A stretch of 64,000 nt of DNA from Xenorhabdus kozodoii (GTDB taxonomy: Bacteria; Pseudomonadota; Gammaproteobacteria; Enterobacterales; Enterobacteriaceae): assembly GCF_002632875.1 (NCBI RefSeq), contig NZ_NJCX01000016.1, positions 1-64,000 of the forward strand, given 5' to 3'. The position numbers and the translations under genes are program-made. The notes under the pieces were generated by a model. The model did not search any database. It had not been told where the DNA came from and saw only the letters and a list, made by a program, of their open reading frames with translations. Shown here piece by piece: positions 8,873 to 19,644 of the stretch. The first letter of the stretch is position 1. Each line of letters opens with the position of its first letter.

Positions 8873-8906
8873 TGATAAACGATAGATAAATATTTTTCGT
8901 TTATCA
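8873..8906. repeat. 10-bp perfect inverted repeat upstream of emtA
   Basis: TGATAAACGA (8873-8882) and TCGTTTATCA (8897-8906) are exact complements separated by 14 AT-rich bases, 50-83 bases upstream of the emtA start. This could be an operator or a leader hairpin. No U-tract follows. Confidence 0.5.
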
Positions 8907-8955
8907 GTAAAATTATATATGCTTTATAGGGTTAATTATATTTGGGAGAAGCAGC

Positions 8956-9633
8956 GTGAAATTAAAATTCTGCTATATTGCTGTGGTATTGTTATTGTCA
9001 GGATGTGCAAACCAACAAGCATATCAATCAGATACCAATGGACAAACGGCAGCAAAACGTATGCTTGATAGTAATAAAGCGGCTTTTGGAACCCGTAAAT
9101 TAACTAATAGATTAAAACCCACCCCATTTGATGGTCTTATTGCGCAAGCTGCAAAACGTTATGGTGTTGATGAAGCGCTTATCAAAGCGATTATTCAGGT
9201 GGAATCAGGTTTTCGCCCAGCGGTTGTTAGTCAATCGAATGCGGTTGGATTAATGCAGATTAAAGCATCTACGGCTGGGCGAGATGCCTATAGGATGAAA
9301 GGTAAATCAGGTCAGCCAACGATGCGCGAATTGAAAGATCCTGAAACTAACATTGACCTTGGTACAGCTTATATCAGTATCTTAAAAAAACAGCATCTGG
9401 AAGGTATTTCCAATCCAGAAACGTTGTACTACGCAACGATAGTCGCTTATGTCAATGGTGCTGGAGCATTATTGAGAACGTTTGATTTAAACCGGACTTT
9501 GGCAATTCATAAAATTAATCGAATGACACCGAATGAGTTTTATCAATATGTTCAAAATAACCACCCTGCACCACAGGCTCCGCGTTATTTATGGAAGGTC
9601 AAAAATGCTTATCGTGCTTTGGATGTCCAATAA
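8956..9633 (+). CDS. emtA: Membrane-bound endo-lytic murein transglycosylase EmtA
   Basis: 225 residues, GTG start at 8956 with GGGAG seven bases upstream. It is a lipoprotein: MKLKFCYIAVVLLLSGC has a lipobox with Cys-17, so it is anchored in the outer membrane. The SLT domain begins near residue 57. Catalytic Glu-83 is in IIQVESGFRP, followed by the goose-lysozyme-like SNAVGLMQIKAST and AYVNGAGALL motifs. The C-terminal YVQNNHPAPQAPRY is nearly the E. coli sequence. It cleaves the MurNAc-GlcNAc bond endolytically, giving 1,6-anhydro products. It is about 20 residues longer than E. coli EmtA in the linker after the lipobox. It stands alone, divergent from yfeA. Confidence 0.92.
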   Translation: MKLKFCYIAVVLLLSGCANQQAYQSDTNGQTAAKRMLDSNKAAFGTRKLTNRLKPTPFDGLIAQAAKRYGVDEALIKAIIQVESGFRPAVVSQSNAVGLMQIKASTAGRDAYRMKGKSGQPTMRELKDPETNIDLGTAYISILKKQHLEGISNPETLYYATIVAYVNGAGALLRTFDLNRTLAIHKINRMTPNEFYQYVQNNHPAPQAPRYLWKVKNAYRALDVQ

Positions 9634-9802
9634 TCGTAATCCGAACATTTTCATTAGAATAGATTTGGCATCCTGTTTTTGTAATAAATAAAAACTAATA
9701 ATCCATTGTCATTTTTAATGGCAGATATCGCACAAAACAGGGTTTTATAAATTATAGGCGTTATAATTTTTAGATAAATAGTGTGTAAGTATAGGTAAGA
9801 TA

Positions 9803-9901
9803 ATGAGGGAAATTAATTATCAAATGCTTGACAATGTAGTTCGGATAACAATAGATATTCCTTCCGATTGGGCGCAAGAAAATCGGGGTAATGGGGTTTA
9901 A
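9803..9901 (+). CDS. Possible 32-residue peptide, unsupported by homology
   Basis: An ATG with AGGT ten bases before it opens a 32-codon frame ending in TAA (starts MREINYQMLDNVVRITIDIP). The region is otherwise gene-free and lies between emtA and the repeat at 9971. I recognise no family. Codon use is unremarkable and it may be chance. Confidence 0.15.
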   Translation: MREINYQMLDNVVRITIDIPSDWAQENRGNGV

Positions 9902-9970
9902 TTGATTATGCCGTAAGTAATATATATGGAAGCGAATATGGTTTCTCCCATGTATTAAGACGAGTTTTGT

Positions 9971-10097
9971 AATATACGCATTAAACTTCAAGTTGCAATT
10001 TACAACACTATATGAAACCTGATTTCTCCCCGCGTAGCGGGGAGATATAAACACTCACGTTGGTTTGCAAACGGCAACTTGAAGTTAGGTTGGTATA
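9971..10097. repeat. Palindromic intergenic repeat, copy A (symmetric form)
   Basis: Core hairpin TCTCCCCGC (10025-10033), loop GTA, GCGGGGAGA (10037-10045). Both flanks are of the same type: CTTCAAGTTGC (9986-9996) is the exact complement of GCAACTTGAAG (10074-10084). The other copies have one flank of this type and one CTTTCAAGATGCG-type flank. The element ends near TGGTATA at 10097. It lies upstream of the thrS leader. Confidence 0.85.
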
Positions 10098-10279
10098 GAC
10101 AGCTTTTTCATTATTTACCGCAATTTTAAATTTCCGTTAAGTGATGTACTTGCATAGTGGTGGTTTGGCTGTATGACTGACAAAGCTATTTTAACCTCTA
10201 CTCTATGTGATAATATGTCGGGCGAGTTAGGGCAAATGTACTGGCTGCATTTTGAAAATGTGGTCTTAGATATGTGCAC

Positions 10280-10388
10280 ATCTTGCGGAGTGAAGCAAGG
10301 GTTTGCCACTAATGTAATGATTAATAATGAATTTTATTTAATGCAAGTGATCTTTCGTGCGGGTCACCACTGCATATAAGGATTTTAA
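10280..10388 (+). promoter_or_regulatory. thrS translational operator (tRNA-Thr mimic)
   Basis: GTGA (10347-10350) and TCAC (10364-10367) form a stem around TCTTTCGTGCGGG, and an outer stem TGCA (10342-10345)/TGCA (10371-10374) closes it. The loop carries CGT, the tRNA-Thr anticodon. The sequence closely follows the E. coli thrS operator domain 2, in which threonyl-tRNA synthetase binds its own leader and blocks the ribosome. A second small hairpin CTTGC/GCAAG lies at 10282-10299. The Shine-Dalgarno AAGGA at 10378-10382 follows directly. Confidence 0.75.
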
Positions 10389-12317
10389 ATGCCTGTAATT
10401 ACTCTTCCTGATGGTAGTCAACGTCAATTTGAACATGCTGTTTCCGTAATGGATGTGGCTCGTGATATCGGTGCTGGTTTGGCAAAAGCGTGTATTGCCG
10501 GCCGTGTTAATGGTGAATTAGTTGATGCCTGTGAATTAATCGATACCGATGCCAGCCTTGCTATTATCACTAGCAAGAATGAAGAAGGTTTGGAAATTAT
10601 CCGTCACTCATGTGCACATTTGTTGGGTCATGCAATTAAGCAGCTGTGGCCTGATACGAAAATGGCTATCGGTCCTGTGATTGACAATGGTTTCTATTAT
10701 GACGTCGATTTAGACCGCTCTTTGACGCAGGAAGACATCGAGCTGCTTGAGAAACGTATGCTGGAACTTGCCAAAAAAGACTACGATGTCGTCAAGAAAA
10801 AAGTTAGCTGGCAGGAAGCGCGTGACACATTTGCAGCTCGTGGTGAAGAGTATAAGATTCAGATTCTGGATGAAAATATTAGCCGTGATGATCATCCAGG
10901 CCTGTATCACCATGAAGAATACATTGATATGTGCCGTGGACCACATGTTCCTAGCATGCGATTCTGCCATCACTTTAAACTGCAAAAAGTGGCAGGGGCA
11001 TACTGGCGCGGCAATAGTGACAACAAAATGTTGCAGCGTATTTATGGTACTGCATGGGCTGATAAGAAACAGCTTGGTGCTTATTTACAGCGTTTGGAAG
11101 AAGCCGCAAAACGCGATCACCGTAAAATTGGTAAGCAGCTTGACCTGTATCATATGCAGGAAGAGGCACCAGGTATGGCGTTTTGGCATAATGATGGCTG
11201 GACAATTTTCCGTGAGCTAGAAGCATTTGCTCGCGTTAAATTAAAAGAATACCAATATCAGGAAGTAAAAGGCCCATTCATGATGGACCGTATCCTGTGG
11301 GAAAAAACGGGTCACTGGGAAAACTATAAAGAGAATATGTTCACGACTTCATCGGAAAACCGTGAATATTGCGTAAAACCGATGAATTGCCCAGGACACG
11401 TCCAGATTTTTAATCAGGGCCTGAAATCTTACCGTGATTTACCGTTACGTATGGCTGAATTTGGTAGCTGTCACCGTAATGAACCATCAGGCGCTTTACA
11501 TGGTTTGATGCGGGTACGCGGCTTTACTCAGGATGATGCACATATTTTCTGTACTGAAGAGCAAATCTTTCAGGAAGTGAGTAGCTGTATCAAAATGATT
11601 TATGATGTGTACGGCACATTTGGCTTTGAGAAGATTGTTGTTAAGTTATCCACTCGCCCGGAAAAACGTATTGGTACAGAAAAACAGTGGGATGAAGCAG
11701 AAGCGGATCTTGTTGAAGCATTAACCCAAAACGGTATTGAATTTGAATACCAACCGGGTGAAGGGGCATTTTATGGCCCCAAAATTGAATTTACTCTATA
11801 TGATTGTTTGGATCGTGCGTGGCAATGTGGTACTGTGCAACTGGATTTTTCACTGCCACCGCGCCTGAATGCGTCATATGTGGGTGAAAACAACGAACGT
11901 AAGGTTCCTGTCATGATTCACCGTGCGGTTCTGGGGTCTTTGGAGCGGTTTATCGGTATCCTGACAGAAGAATATGCTGGGTTTTTCCCAACATGGTTGG
12001 CACCTCAGCAGGTCGTCGTTATGAATATTACTGATGGCCAGTCAGATTATGTACAGGAATTGGTTAAAAAACTTCAAGATGCAGGCATTCGTGCAAAAGC
12101 AGACTTGAGAAACGAGAAGATTGGTTTTAAAATCCGTGAACACACTCTGCGTCGTGTGCCTTACATGCTTGTTTGTGGTGACAAAGAAGTCGAATCAGGA
12201 AAAGTATCCGTTCGTACTCGCCGCGGCAAAGATTTAGGTAGCATTGAAGTCAGTGAGTTTGCCGAAAAACTGCTGACAGAAATACGCAGTCGTAATCTTC
12301 GTCAATTGGAGGAATAA
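10389..12317 (+). CDS. thrS: Threonyl-tRNA synthetase
   Basis: 642 residues, the same length as the E. coli enzyme. The N-terminal TGS domain (about 1-62) and editing domain (about 63-225, with the [10 protein letters not shown] zinc-type motif) are followed by the class II catalytic core. The catalytic zinc/ATP motif is [12 protein letters not shown] (about 332-343), with the conserved [18 protein letters not shown] motif 2 next. The anticodon-binding domain starts near 535. The enzyme charges tRNA-Thr and removes mischarged Ser. It is the first gene of the thrS-infC-rpmI-rplT operon; its stop lies three bases before the ATT start of infC. Its translation is probably controlled by the operator at 10280-10388. 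Confidence 0.98.
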   Translation: MPVITLPDGSQRQFEHAVSVMDVARDIGAGLAKACIAGRVNGELVDACELIDTDASLAIITSKNEEGLEIIRHSCAHLLGHAIKQLWPDTKMAIGPVIDNGFYYDVDLDRSLTQEDIELLEKRMLELAKKDYDVVKKKVSWQEARDTFAARGEEYKIQILDENISRDDHPGLYHHEEYIDMCRGPHVPSMRFCHHFKLQKVAGAYWRGNSDNKMLQRIYGTAWADKKQLGAYLQRLEEAAKRDHRKIGKQLDLYHMQEEAPGMAFWHNDGWTIFRELEAFARVKLKEYQYQEVKGPFMMDRILWEKTGHWENYKENMFTTSSENREYCVKPMNCPGHVQIFNQGLKSYRDLPLRMAEFGSCHRNEPSGALHGLMRVRGFTQDDAHIFCTEEQIFQEVSSCIKMIYDVYGTFGFEKIVVKLSTRPEKRIGTEKQWDEAEADLVEALTQNGIEFEYQPGEGAFYGPKIEFTLYDCLDRAWQCGTVQLDFSLPPRLNASYVGENNERKVPVMIHRAVLGSLERFIGILTEEYAGFFPTWLAPQQVVVMNITDGQSDYVQELVKKLQDAGIRAKADLRNEKIGFKIREHTLRRVPYMLVCGDKEVESGKVSVRTRRGKDLGSIEVSEFAEKLLTEIRSRNLRQLEE

Positions 12318-12320
12318 GGT

Positions 12321-12860
12321 ATTAAAGGCGGAAAAAGAATTCAACCGGCGCGCCCAAATCGCATTAATGAAGAGATTCGCGCCTCTGAAGTTCGTTTAAC
12401 TGGATTAGATGGCGAACAGATTGGTATTGTCAGTCTGAAAGAAGCTCTTGAAAAAGCTGAGGAAGCTGGTGTTGATTTAGTTGAAATCAGCCCAAATGCC
12501 GAACCGCCGGTTTGCCGTATTATGGATTACGGCAAGTTCCTCTATGAGAAGAGTAAGTCAGTCAAAGAACAGAAAAAGAAACAAAAGGTTATTCAGGTTA
12601 AGGAAATTAAATTCCGTCCTGGTACAGATGAAGGCGACTATCAGGTCAAACTACGCAACCTGATTCGTTTTCTGGAAGATGGCGATAAAGCTAAAATCAC
12701 CCTGCGTTTCCGCGGGCGTGAGATGGCGCACCAACAGATTGGTATTGAGATGCTTAACCGTATCCGTGACGATCTGAGTGAATTGGCTGTGGTCGAATCC
12801 TTCCCATCGAAGGTTGAAGGCCGCCAGATGATCATGGTGCTCGCTCCTAAGAAGAAATAG
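12321..12860 (+). CDS. infC: Translation initiation factor IF-3, AUU start
   Basis: The coding region begins at an ATT at 12321, not at the first ATG. Reading from there gives [20 protein letters not shown], almost identical to the start of E. coli IF3, and 179 residues in all. AAGGT precedes the codon. The rare AUU start is the basis of IF3 autoregulation, because IF3 itself rejects non-AUG starts. The N-terminal domain (1-80) contains the LEGEQ-like [15 protein letters not shown], and the C-terminal domain contains [12 protein letters not shown] and ends MVLAPKKK. It prevents 50S joining and checks initiator tRNA. It lies three bases after thrS and upstream of rpmI. Confidence 0.95.
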   Translation: MKGGKRIQPARPNRINEEIRASEVRLTGLDGEQIGIVSLKEALEKAEEAGVDLVEISPNAEPPVCRIMDYGKFLYEKSKSVKEQKKKQKVIQVKEIKFRPGTDEGDYQVKLRNLIRFLEDGDKAKITLRFRGREMAHQQIGIEMLNRIRDDLSELAVVESFPSKVEGRQMIMVLAPKKK

Positions 12861-12875
12861 TCAGGCAAACAAGTA

Positions 12876-12909
12876 ATAGACTCCAGTTCATTCTGGCCGG
12901 AGTCTATTC
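12876..12909 (+). promoter_or_regulatory. Hairpin in the infC-rpmI gap, candidate L20 control site
   Basis: Exact 10-bp arms AATAGACTCC (12876-12885) and GGAGTCTATT (12900-12909) enclose a 14-base loop, 45-79 bases upstream of rpmI. E. coli has a very similar hairpin here, part of the structure through which ribosomal protein L20 represses rpmI-rplT translation. That function is inferred by synteny. Confidence 0.5.
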
Positions 12910-12933
12910 GCCTTACTAGTTCGTTGTAATTAA

Positions 12934-13152
<219 letters not shown>

Positions 13153-13186
13153 GCAAATTTTTTAGATTAGAACTCAGAGACGATAG

Positions 13187-13552
<366 letters not shown>

Positions 13553-13562
13553 GTCAGATTAG

Positions 13563-13590
13563 AAGAGGGAGCTTGCTCCCTCTTTTACTT
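13563..13590 (+). terminator. Terminator of the thrS-rplT operon
   Basis: AAGAGGGAGC and GCTCCCTCTT pair with a TT loop, followed by a T-rich run, 11 bases after the rplT stop. Confidence 0.85.
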
Positions 13591-13706
13591 TTTTCCAAAA
13601 TATGGCTTACTACTGATTAGATAATACTTGTGAGCAGATGATAGCGTAGATAGCGTAATTAAATTACGATTGGTGAGTGCAAAAAGGTATAGGAGAAAGA
13701 ACTCAA

Positions 13707-13754
13707 ATGATGAAATTAGCCTTTTTTCGTTTCTTTTTTTACTTTAGCGCCTGA
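13707..13754 (+). CDS. pheM: pheST leader peptide
   Basis: ATG ATG then a 15-residue peptide, MMKLAFFRFFFYFSA, ending in TGA, with AGGAG upstream. Six of its 15 residues are Phe. Low charged tRNA-Phe would stall the ribosome at the Phe codons and prevent the downstream terminator, as in the E. coli attenuator. The layout (leader, then attenuator hairpin at 13802-13825, then pheS) is the same as in E. coli. It is too short for most gene callers. Confidence 0.85.
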   Translation: MMKLAFFRFFFYFSA

Positions 13755-13801
13755 AATCAGGGGGCTTCGCGCGTAAGAAAAGAGACGAAAAATAGCGCTT
13801 G

Positions 13802-13825
13802 AGCCTCCAGTGCGGAGGCTTTTTT
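13802..13825 (+). terminator. pheST attenuator
   Basis: AGCCTCC and GGAGGCT pair over a 5-base loop and are followed by TTTTTT. The hairpin lies 48 bases downstream of the pheM stop and 83 upstream of pheS, where the attenuator is expected. Confidence 0.85.
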
Positions 13826-13863
13826 ATTTTTATGGCCTCATTAATTGATAGGTGAGGACATAG

Positions 13864-14892
<1,029 letters not shown>

Positions 14893-14906
14893 GGCGGGTA
14901 TATCTC

Positions 14907-17294
14907 ATGAAATTCAGTGAACTCTGGTTACGCGAGTGGGCAAACCCAGCCATTAGTAGTGAAGCATTGTCTGATCAAATCACCATGGCTGGTTTGGAAG
15001 TTGATGGTGTTGAAAATGTGGCAGGTCAATTCCACGGCGTATTTGTTGGTGAAGTTGTTGAGTGTGGCCAACATCCAAATGCAGATAAGTTACGCGTTAC
15101 AAAAGTCAATGTCGGTGGTGAACGTTTGCTAGACATTGTCTGTGGCGCGCCTAATTGTCGTCAGGGGCTTCGTGTCGCTGTGGCTACCATCGGTGCTGTG
15201 TTGCCAGGTGACTTCAAAATTAAGCCTGCGAAATTGCGTGGCGAACCGTCAGAAGGCATGCTGTGTTCATTTGCCGAACTAGGCATTGCTGATGATCAGG
15301 ATGGCATTATTGAACTCCCAGCCGATGCTCCGATTGGTGCTGATCTGCGTGATTACATGAAATTGGATGATAACGCGATTGAAATCAGTATCACACCAAA
15401 TCGTGCTGATTGCCTGAGCATCATAGGGGTTGCTCGTGATGTTGCGGTTATCAATAAATTGTCCATGACAGAGCCGAAAATCGCAGCGGTTAAACCCACG
15501 ACAGATGCAACATTCCCTATTCGGGTTGACGCTCCTCAAGCCTGTCCACGCTATTTGGGGCGTGTGATCAAGAATGTGAACATCAAGGCAACCACCCCAC
15601 TGTGGATGCGCGAAAAATTGCGTCGTGGCGGTATTCGTTCTATTGATCCGGTTGTTGATATCACTAACTATGTTTTGCTTGAATTCGGTCAACCATTGCA
15701 TGCGTTCGATTTGGAACGCTTAAGTGGTTCAATTATTGTTCGCTTCGCTGAGCAAGGTGAAAAAATTACTCTGCTAGATGGTAATGAAACCGAACTTTCT
15801 GCTGAAACACTCATTATTTCTGATGAAAAACAACCAGTTGCGATGGCGGGAATTTTTGGCGGGGAATATTCTGGTGTTAGTGCAGAAACACAGCATATTA
15901 TGCTAGAATGCGCGTTCTTCGCACCGTTGGCAATTACCGGCCGTGCTCGACGTTATGGTTTGCATACTGATGCTTCCCATCGCTTTGAACGTGGTGTTGA
16001 TCCACAGCTTCAACATAAAGCGATGGAATATGCTACCCAGTTGTTGATCGACATCTGTGGAGGAGAAGCAGGAGAAATCGTTGATGCTACCAGCGAATCT
16101 CACTTACCAAAACCAGCAACGATTACTCTTACTCGCAATAAGTTGGATCGTTTGATTGGCCATCATATTGCTGATGAACAAGTCACAGATATTCTGACCC
16201 GTTTAGGTTGTCAGGTCACTGTATTGAATGATAGTTGGCAAGCTGTTGCGCCTAGCTGGCGTTTTGATATGCAGATTGAAGAAGATCTTGTTGAAGAGAT
16301 CGCCCGTATTTACGGTTATAACAACATTCCTGACGTGCCCGTGCGTGCAGATCTGATGATGACTTCACATCGTGAAGCTGATTTGCCACTGAAACGCGTT
16401 AAAACCATGTTGGTGGACAGAGGTTATCAAGAAGCAATTACTTATAGCTTTGTTGATCCTAAGGTTCAAAAATATCTCCATCCACAGGAAGAAGCGTTGA
16501 TCTTGCCTAACCCGATTTCGTCGGATATGTCGGCAATGCGTTTGTCCCTGTTGACTGGATTATTGACTACGGTTGCTTATAACCAAAACCGTCAGCAAAA
16601 CCGTGTTCGTTTATTCGAAACTGGATTGCGTTTTGTACCGGATGAAAATGCGGAGCATGGCATTCGCCAAGAACTGATGCTTGGTGGTGTTATCGCAGGT
16701 AACCGTTTCGAAGAGCATTGGTCGATTGAAAAACAATCAGTTGATTTCTTTGATTTGAAGGGTGATTTAGAATCTGTTTTAGAACTGACAGGTAAACTGT
16801 CTAACATTTCCTTTAAGGCAGAAGAACATTCTGCTTTACATCCTGGACAAAGTGCTGGGATTTATCTGGAAAATAATTACATCGGTTATATTGGTGTTGT
16901 ACATCCAGAACTGGAGCGTAAACTTGACTTAAACGGCCGTACCGTGGTATTCGAGTTAATATGGACCAGTTTGGTAGACCGCGTAATTCCTGAGATGAAG
17001 GAAGTTTCTCGCTTCCCATCTAACCGCCGTGATATCGCCATCGTTGTGCCAGAAAATGTAGCCGCAGAAGATGTTCTGGTTGAATGTAAGAAAGTTGGCG
17101 TAAATCATATAGTTGGCATAAACTTATTTGACGTGTATTGTGGTAAAGGCGTCGCGGAAGGTTACAAGAGCCTTGCTATTAGCTTAATCTTGCAGGATAC
17201 CATGCGTACACTGGAAGAAGAAGAAATTGCTGCGACCGTCAACAAGTGCGTTGCTGCATTAGAACAGCGATTCCAAGCATCCTTGAGGGACTGA
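14907..17294 (+). CDS. pheT: Phenylalanyl-tRNA synthetase beta chain
   Basis: 795 residues. The N-terminal EMAP/OB tRNA-binding domain (about 40-155) contains [15 protein letters not shown], followed by B3/B4 editing domain, B5 domain (about 400-475) and the catalytic-like fold (about 480-680). A ferredoxin-fold anticodon-binding domain ends the protein (about 700-795). The [16 protein letters not shown] segment is diagnostic. With PheS it charges tRNA-Phe and edits mischarged Tyr. It overlaps nothing upstream; its stop codon lies four bases before the ihfA start, so ihfA is co-transcribed. Confidence 0.97.
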   Translation: MKFSELWLREWANPAISSEALSDQITMAGLEVDGVENVAGQFHGVFVGEVVECGQHPNADKLRVTKVNVGGERLLDIVCGAPNCRQGLRVAVATIGAVLPGDFKIKPAKLRGEPSEGMLCSFAELGIADDQDGIIELPADAPIGADLRDYMKLDDNAIEISITPNRADCLSIIGVARDVAVINKLSMTEPKIAAVKPTTDATFPIRVDAPQACPRYLGRVIKNVNIKATTPLWMREKLRRGGIRSIDPVVDITNYVLLEFGQPLHAFDLERLSGSIIVRFAEQGEKITLLDGNETELSAETLIISDEKQPVAMAGIFGGEYSGVSAETQHIMLECAFFAPLAITGRARRYGLHTDASHRFERGVDPQLQHKAMEYATQLLIDICGGEAGEIVDATSESHLPKPATITLTRNKLDRLIGHHIADEQVTDILTRLGCQVTVLNDSWQAVAPSWRFDMQIEEDLVEEIARIYGYNNIPDVPVRADLMMTSHREADLPLKRVKTMLVDRGYQEAITYSFVDPKVQKYLHPQEEALILPNPISSDMSAMRLSLLTGLLTTVAYNQNRQQNRVRLFETGLRFVPDENAEHGIRQELMLGGVIAGNRFEEHWSIEKQSVDFFDLKGDLESVLELTGKLSNISFKAEEHSALHPGQSAGIYLENNYIGYIGVVHPELERKLDLNGRTVVFELIWTSLVDRVIPEMKEVSRFPSNRRDIAIVVPENVAAEDVLVECKKVGVNHIVGINLFDVYCGKGVAEGYKSLAISLILQDTMRTLEEEEIAATVNKCVAALEQRFQASLRD

Positions 17295-17298
17295 ACTT

Positions 17299-17595
17299 AT
17301 GGCGCTTACTAAAGCTGAAATGTCAGAAAATCTGTTTGAAAAACTGGGTATTAGCAAGCGTGACGCTAAAGATCTGGTAGAGATGTTCTTTGAAGAAGTG
17401 CGTCGTTCTTTAGAGAATGGGGAGCAAGTGAAGTTATCTGGATTCGGCAACTTTGATTTGCGAGACAAAAATCAACGTCCAGGCCGCAATCCAAAAACAG
17501 GCGAAGATATTCCGATTACAGCTCGCCGTGTTGTCACTTTTCGCCCTGGTCAAAAACTGAAAAATAGAGTGGAAAAAGCGTTACCCAAAGAATAA
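17299..17595 (+). CDS. ihfA: Integration host factor alpha subunit
   Basis: 98 residues. [20 protein letters not shown], the [20 protein letters not shown] beta-arm with the intercalating Pro in RPGRNP, and [13 protein letters not shown] identify the IHF alpha/HU fold. With IHF beta it bends DNA at specific sites and participates in recombination, replication and transcription. It starts four bases after pheT ends, the same arrangement as in E. coli, where it also has its own promoter. An intrinsic terminator follows. Confidence 0.97.
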   Translation: MALTKAEMSENLFEKLGISKRDAKDLVEMFFEEVRRSLENGEQVKLSGFGNFDLRDKNQRPGRNPKTGEDIPITARRVVTFRPGQKLKNRVEKALPKE

Positions 17596-17602
17596 ATACA
17601 TA

Positions 17603-17628
17603 AAAAGGCCGCATCTTGCGGTCTTTTT
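17603..17628 (+). terminator. Terminator after ihfA
   Basis: AGGCCGCA and TGCGGTCT (one G-U pair) enclose a 3-base loop and are followed by TTTTCTT. Confidence 0.8.
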
Positions 17629-17670
17629 CTTATTTTCCTGTCCTCAATAGGAAGAGTATTTGTTTTCTCA

Positions 17671-18678
17671 ATGGCCTCACACATGCGCTCTGTTTATGAA
17701 TTAATCACCTACCAGAGAAGACGTAACCATCGAGTGATGGCCGTTTTGTCTGTTTTATTCGTTATTCTCTTTATTTTGTCATTGTGCGCCGGTGAAATCT
17801 GGTTTTGGCCTGATCAATGGTTATCGGAACCTGCCCAGTTGTTTATTTGGCAATTAAGACTGCCCAGAGCGATTGCGGTACTGGTGGTGGGTGCGAGCTT
17901 AGCCCTATCAGGCGCTATCATGCAGGCGTTGTTTGAAAACCCGTTGGCAGAGCCAGGATTACTTGGGATCAGTAATGGTGCCGGTGTCGTCGTGGTATGT
18001 TTAATCCTGATTTTTCATGGTATTGCACCATTGTGGTTATTAAGTGTTGGCGCGGTATTCGGGGCATTTTTCATGACCGCTATTTTGCTGGTTTTTTCCA
18101 GAAAACATCAGGTGACTAATACCCGTTTGTTATTGATTGGCGTCGCTTTCGGTGTGATCTTGGGTGCCATGATGACATGGATGGTCTATTTCAGTACCAG
18201 TCTGGATCTCCGGCAATTGATGTATTGGATGATGGGAAGTTTCAGTGGTGTTGATTGGCGCCAAAAATGGCTGATCGTTGCATTGCTTCCCGCCATTTTA
18301 TGGCTAAGCAGCAAAGGCCACATTTTAAATTATCTCTCTCTTGGGGAGCTACAGGCTCGGCAACTGGGCGTGTCTCACCACACATGGCGCAATGTATTTG
18401 TATCCGTCATTGGGTTATTAGTGGGTCTGAGTGTGGCCCTTGCGGGCGCGATCAGTTTTATCGGTTTAGTTATTCCCCATATTTTGAGGTTGATTGGTTT
18501 GACTGATCATAAAGCGTTACTTCCGGCCAGTGCATTGGCGGGAAGCAGTGGTTTATTATTGGCAGATTTAGTTTCCCGTCTGTCATTATCTCACGCAGAA
18601 GTGCCAATCGGGGTTGTCACGGTAACCTTAGGTTCACCCATATTTATATGGCTTTTATTAAAAGCGCGTCACTATTAA
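17671..18678 (+). CDS. btuC: Vitamin B12 ABC transporter permease BtuC
   Basis: 335 residues, FecCD family, about ten helices. [22 protein letters not shown] and [20 protein letters not shown] are the conserved N-terminal motifs. The coupling sequence for Btu[16 protein letters not shown]-like, lies near residue 230, and [21 protein letters not shown] comes close to 265-285. The ATG at 17671 was chosen because AGGAAGAG lies about 13 bases upstream, though the ATG at 17683 is possible. It forms the membrane channel for cobalamin delivered by BtuF. In E. coli btuE separates btuC from btuD; here btuD follows with only a 50-base gap. Confidence 0.95.
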   Translation: MASHMRSVYELITYQRRRNHRVMAVLSVLFVILFILSLCAGEIWFWPDQWLSEPAQLFIWQLRLPRAIAVLVVGASLALSGAIMQALFENPLAEPGLLGISNGAGVVVVCLILIFHGIAPLWLLSVGAVFGAFFMTAILLVFSRKHQVTNTRLLLIGVAFGVILGAMMTWMVYFSTSLDLRQLMYWMMGSFSGVDWRQKWLIVALLPAILWLSSKGHILNYLSLGELQARQLGVSHHTWRNVFVSVIGLLVGLSVALAGAISFIGLVIPHILRLIGLTDHKALLPASALAGSSGLLLADLVSRLSLSHAEVPIGVVTVTLGSPIFIWLLLKARHY

Positions 18679-18728
18679 AAAAACACCATTTTGTCGGTTA
18701 ATGCAGACAAGGAAATGAGGATAAGAAC

Positions 18729-19496
18729 ATGGTCGGCCAGCCGATTTTGGAACTGGATAATGTTACTGTTAGCAATAGATTGAGTTCATTATCTGAGTCT
18801 GTTACGGCCGGGAAGCAAATTCATTTAGTGGGGCTAAATGGTTCAGGGAAAAGTACGTTACTTGCAGTAATTGCGGGCGTTTTATCCTATAGCGGCACAA
18901 TCCACTTGCAGGGTAACAACTTGCAGGATTACCGCCAGAGCGCGCTAGCGAAGCGCCGGGCCTGGTTTTCTCAATCTTCTTCTGTTCCTGTCATGCCAGT
19001 TTTCCAGTACTTAGATATGTTTCGCCCTGGAACCGCTTCATTGTCCCAGAGTGAAAATGTGTTGTATGAACTTTGCCAGCAAATGAAACTCCTGCCACTG
19101 CTTTCTTCATCAATCGGCCAACTCTCTGGTGGCGAGTGGCAACGTGTCAGATTAGCGGGTACTTTTTTTCAAATATGGCCAGAGCTGAACCCCGATGGGA
19201 GCCTGCTTTTACTTGATGAGCCAACAAATAACCTTGATATCACCCAGCAAGCTATTTTAGATCAGTTGATAAAAAGATTTTGTGCATTGGGGGGAACGGT
19301 ATTGCTGAGTAGCCATGATCTTAACCACACGTATGAGCAAGCGACAGAAGTCTGGCTGCTCTCGCATGGGAAGTTGTTAGCATCTGGAGTACCGCAGAAT
19401 GTCATGACAGAACAAAATTTATCAGGGGTTTTTGAGGCAAATATTGGACATATCAAAAATGCCAGCTATAAATTATGGAGGGTCAGCCACGTGTAA
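18729..19496 (+). CDS. btuD: Vitamin B12 ABC transporter ATPase BtuD
   Basis: 255 residues. Walker A is GLNGSGKST (about 36-44), the signature is LSGGEWQRVRLAGTF, Walker B is LLLLDEPTNNLD, and the switch His is in LLSSHDLNHT. GAGG eight bases before the ATG supports the start. It hydrolyses ATP to drive BtuC2. The insert in Walker B's preceding loop (QIWPELNPDGSLLLL) is a BtuD feature. It is the last gene before the arn operon; in E. coli the next gene would be nlpC, which here lies about 7.7 kb away. Confidence 0.95.
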   Translation: MVGQPILELDNVTVSNRLSSLSESVTAGKQIHLVGLNGSGKSTLLAVIAGVLSYSGTIHLQGNNLQDYRQSALAKRRAWFSQSSSVPVMPVFQYLDMFRPGTASLSQSENVLYELCQQMKLLPLLSSSIGQLSGGEWQRVRLAGTFFQIWPELNPDGSLLLLDEPTNNLDITQQAILDQLIKRFCALGGTVLLSSHDLNHTYEQATEVWLLSHGKLLASGVPQNVMTEQNLSGVFEANIGHIKNASYKLWRVSHV

Positions 19497-19562
19497 ATTT
19501 TTGTAAGTGCAATCCACCATAATTATAGTTTGCTTTTAGTGCTTGGTTGACCACAATTTGTT

Positions 19563-19592
19563 TTTCGTTGATGTTTCGTTAAAAAAACATCA
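19563..19592 (+). promoter_or_regulatory. Candidate PhoP-like direct repeat upstream of arnB
   Basis: TTTCGTT occurs at 19563-19569 and again at 19574-19580, an 11-bp period as in PhoP boxes, though the sequence only loosely resembles GTTTA. The second repeat overlaps a small hairpin, GATGTTT (19570-19576)/AAACATC (19586-19592). It lies about 70 bases upstream of arnB. Confidence 0.3.
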
Positions 19593-19644
19593 TCTAGAAT
19601 CGACCAATTATAAAACAATTTGGGATGCAAGGCATAAGGCGGTT

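Noticed and set aside
10173-10379. A 68-codon open frame upstream of thrS
   Set aside because: It overlaps the whole thrS operator hairpin and has no ribosome binding site; the tRNA-mimic structure explains the conservation.
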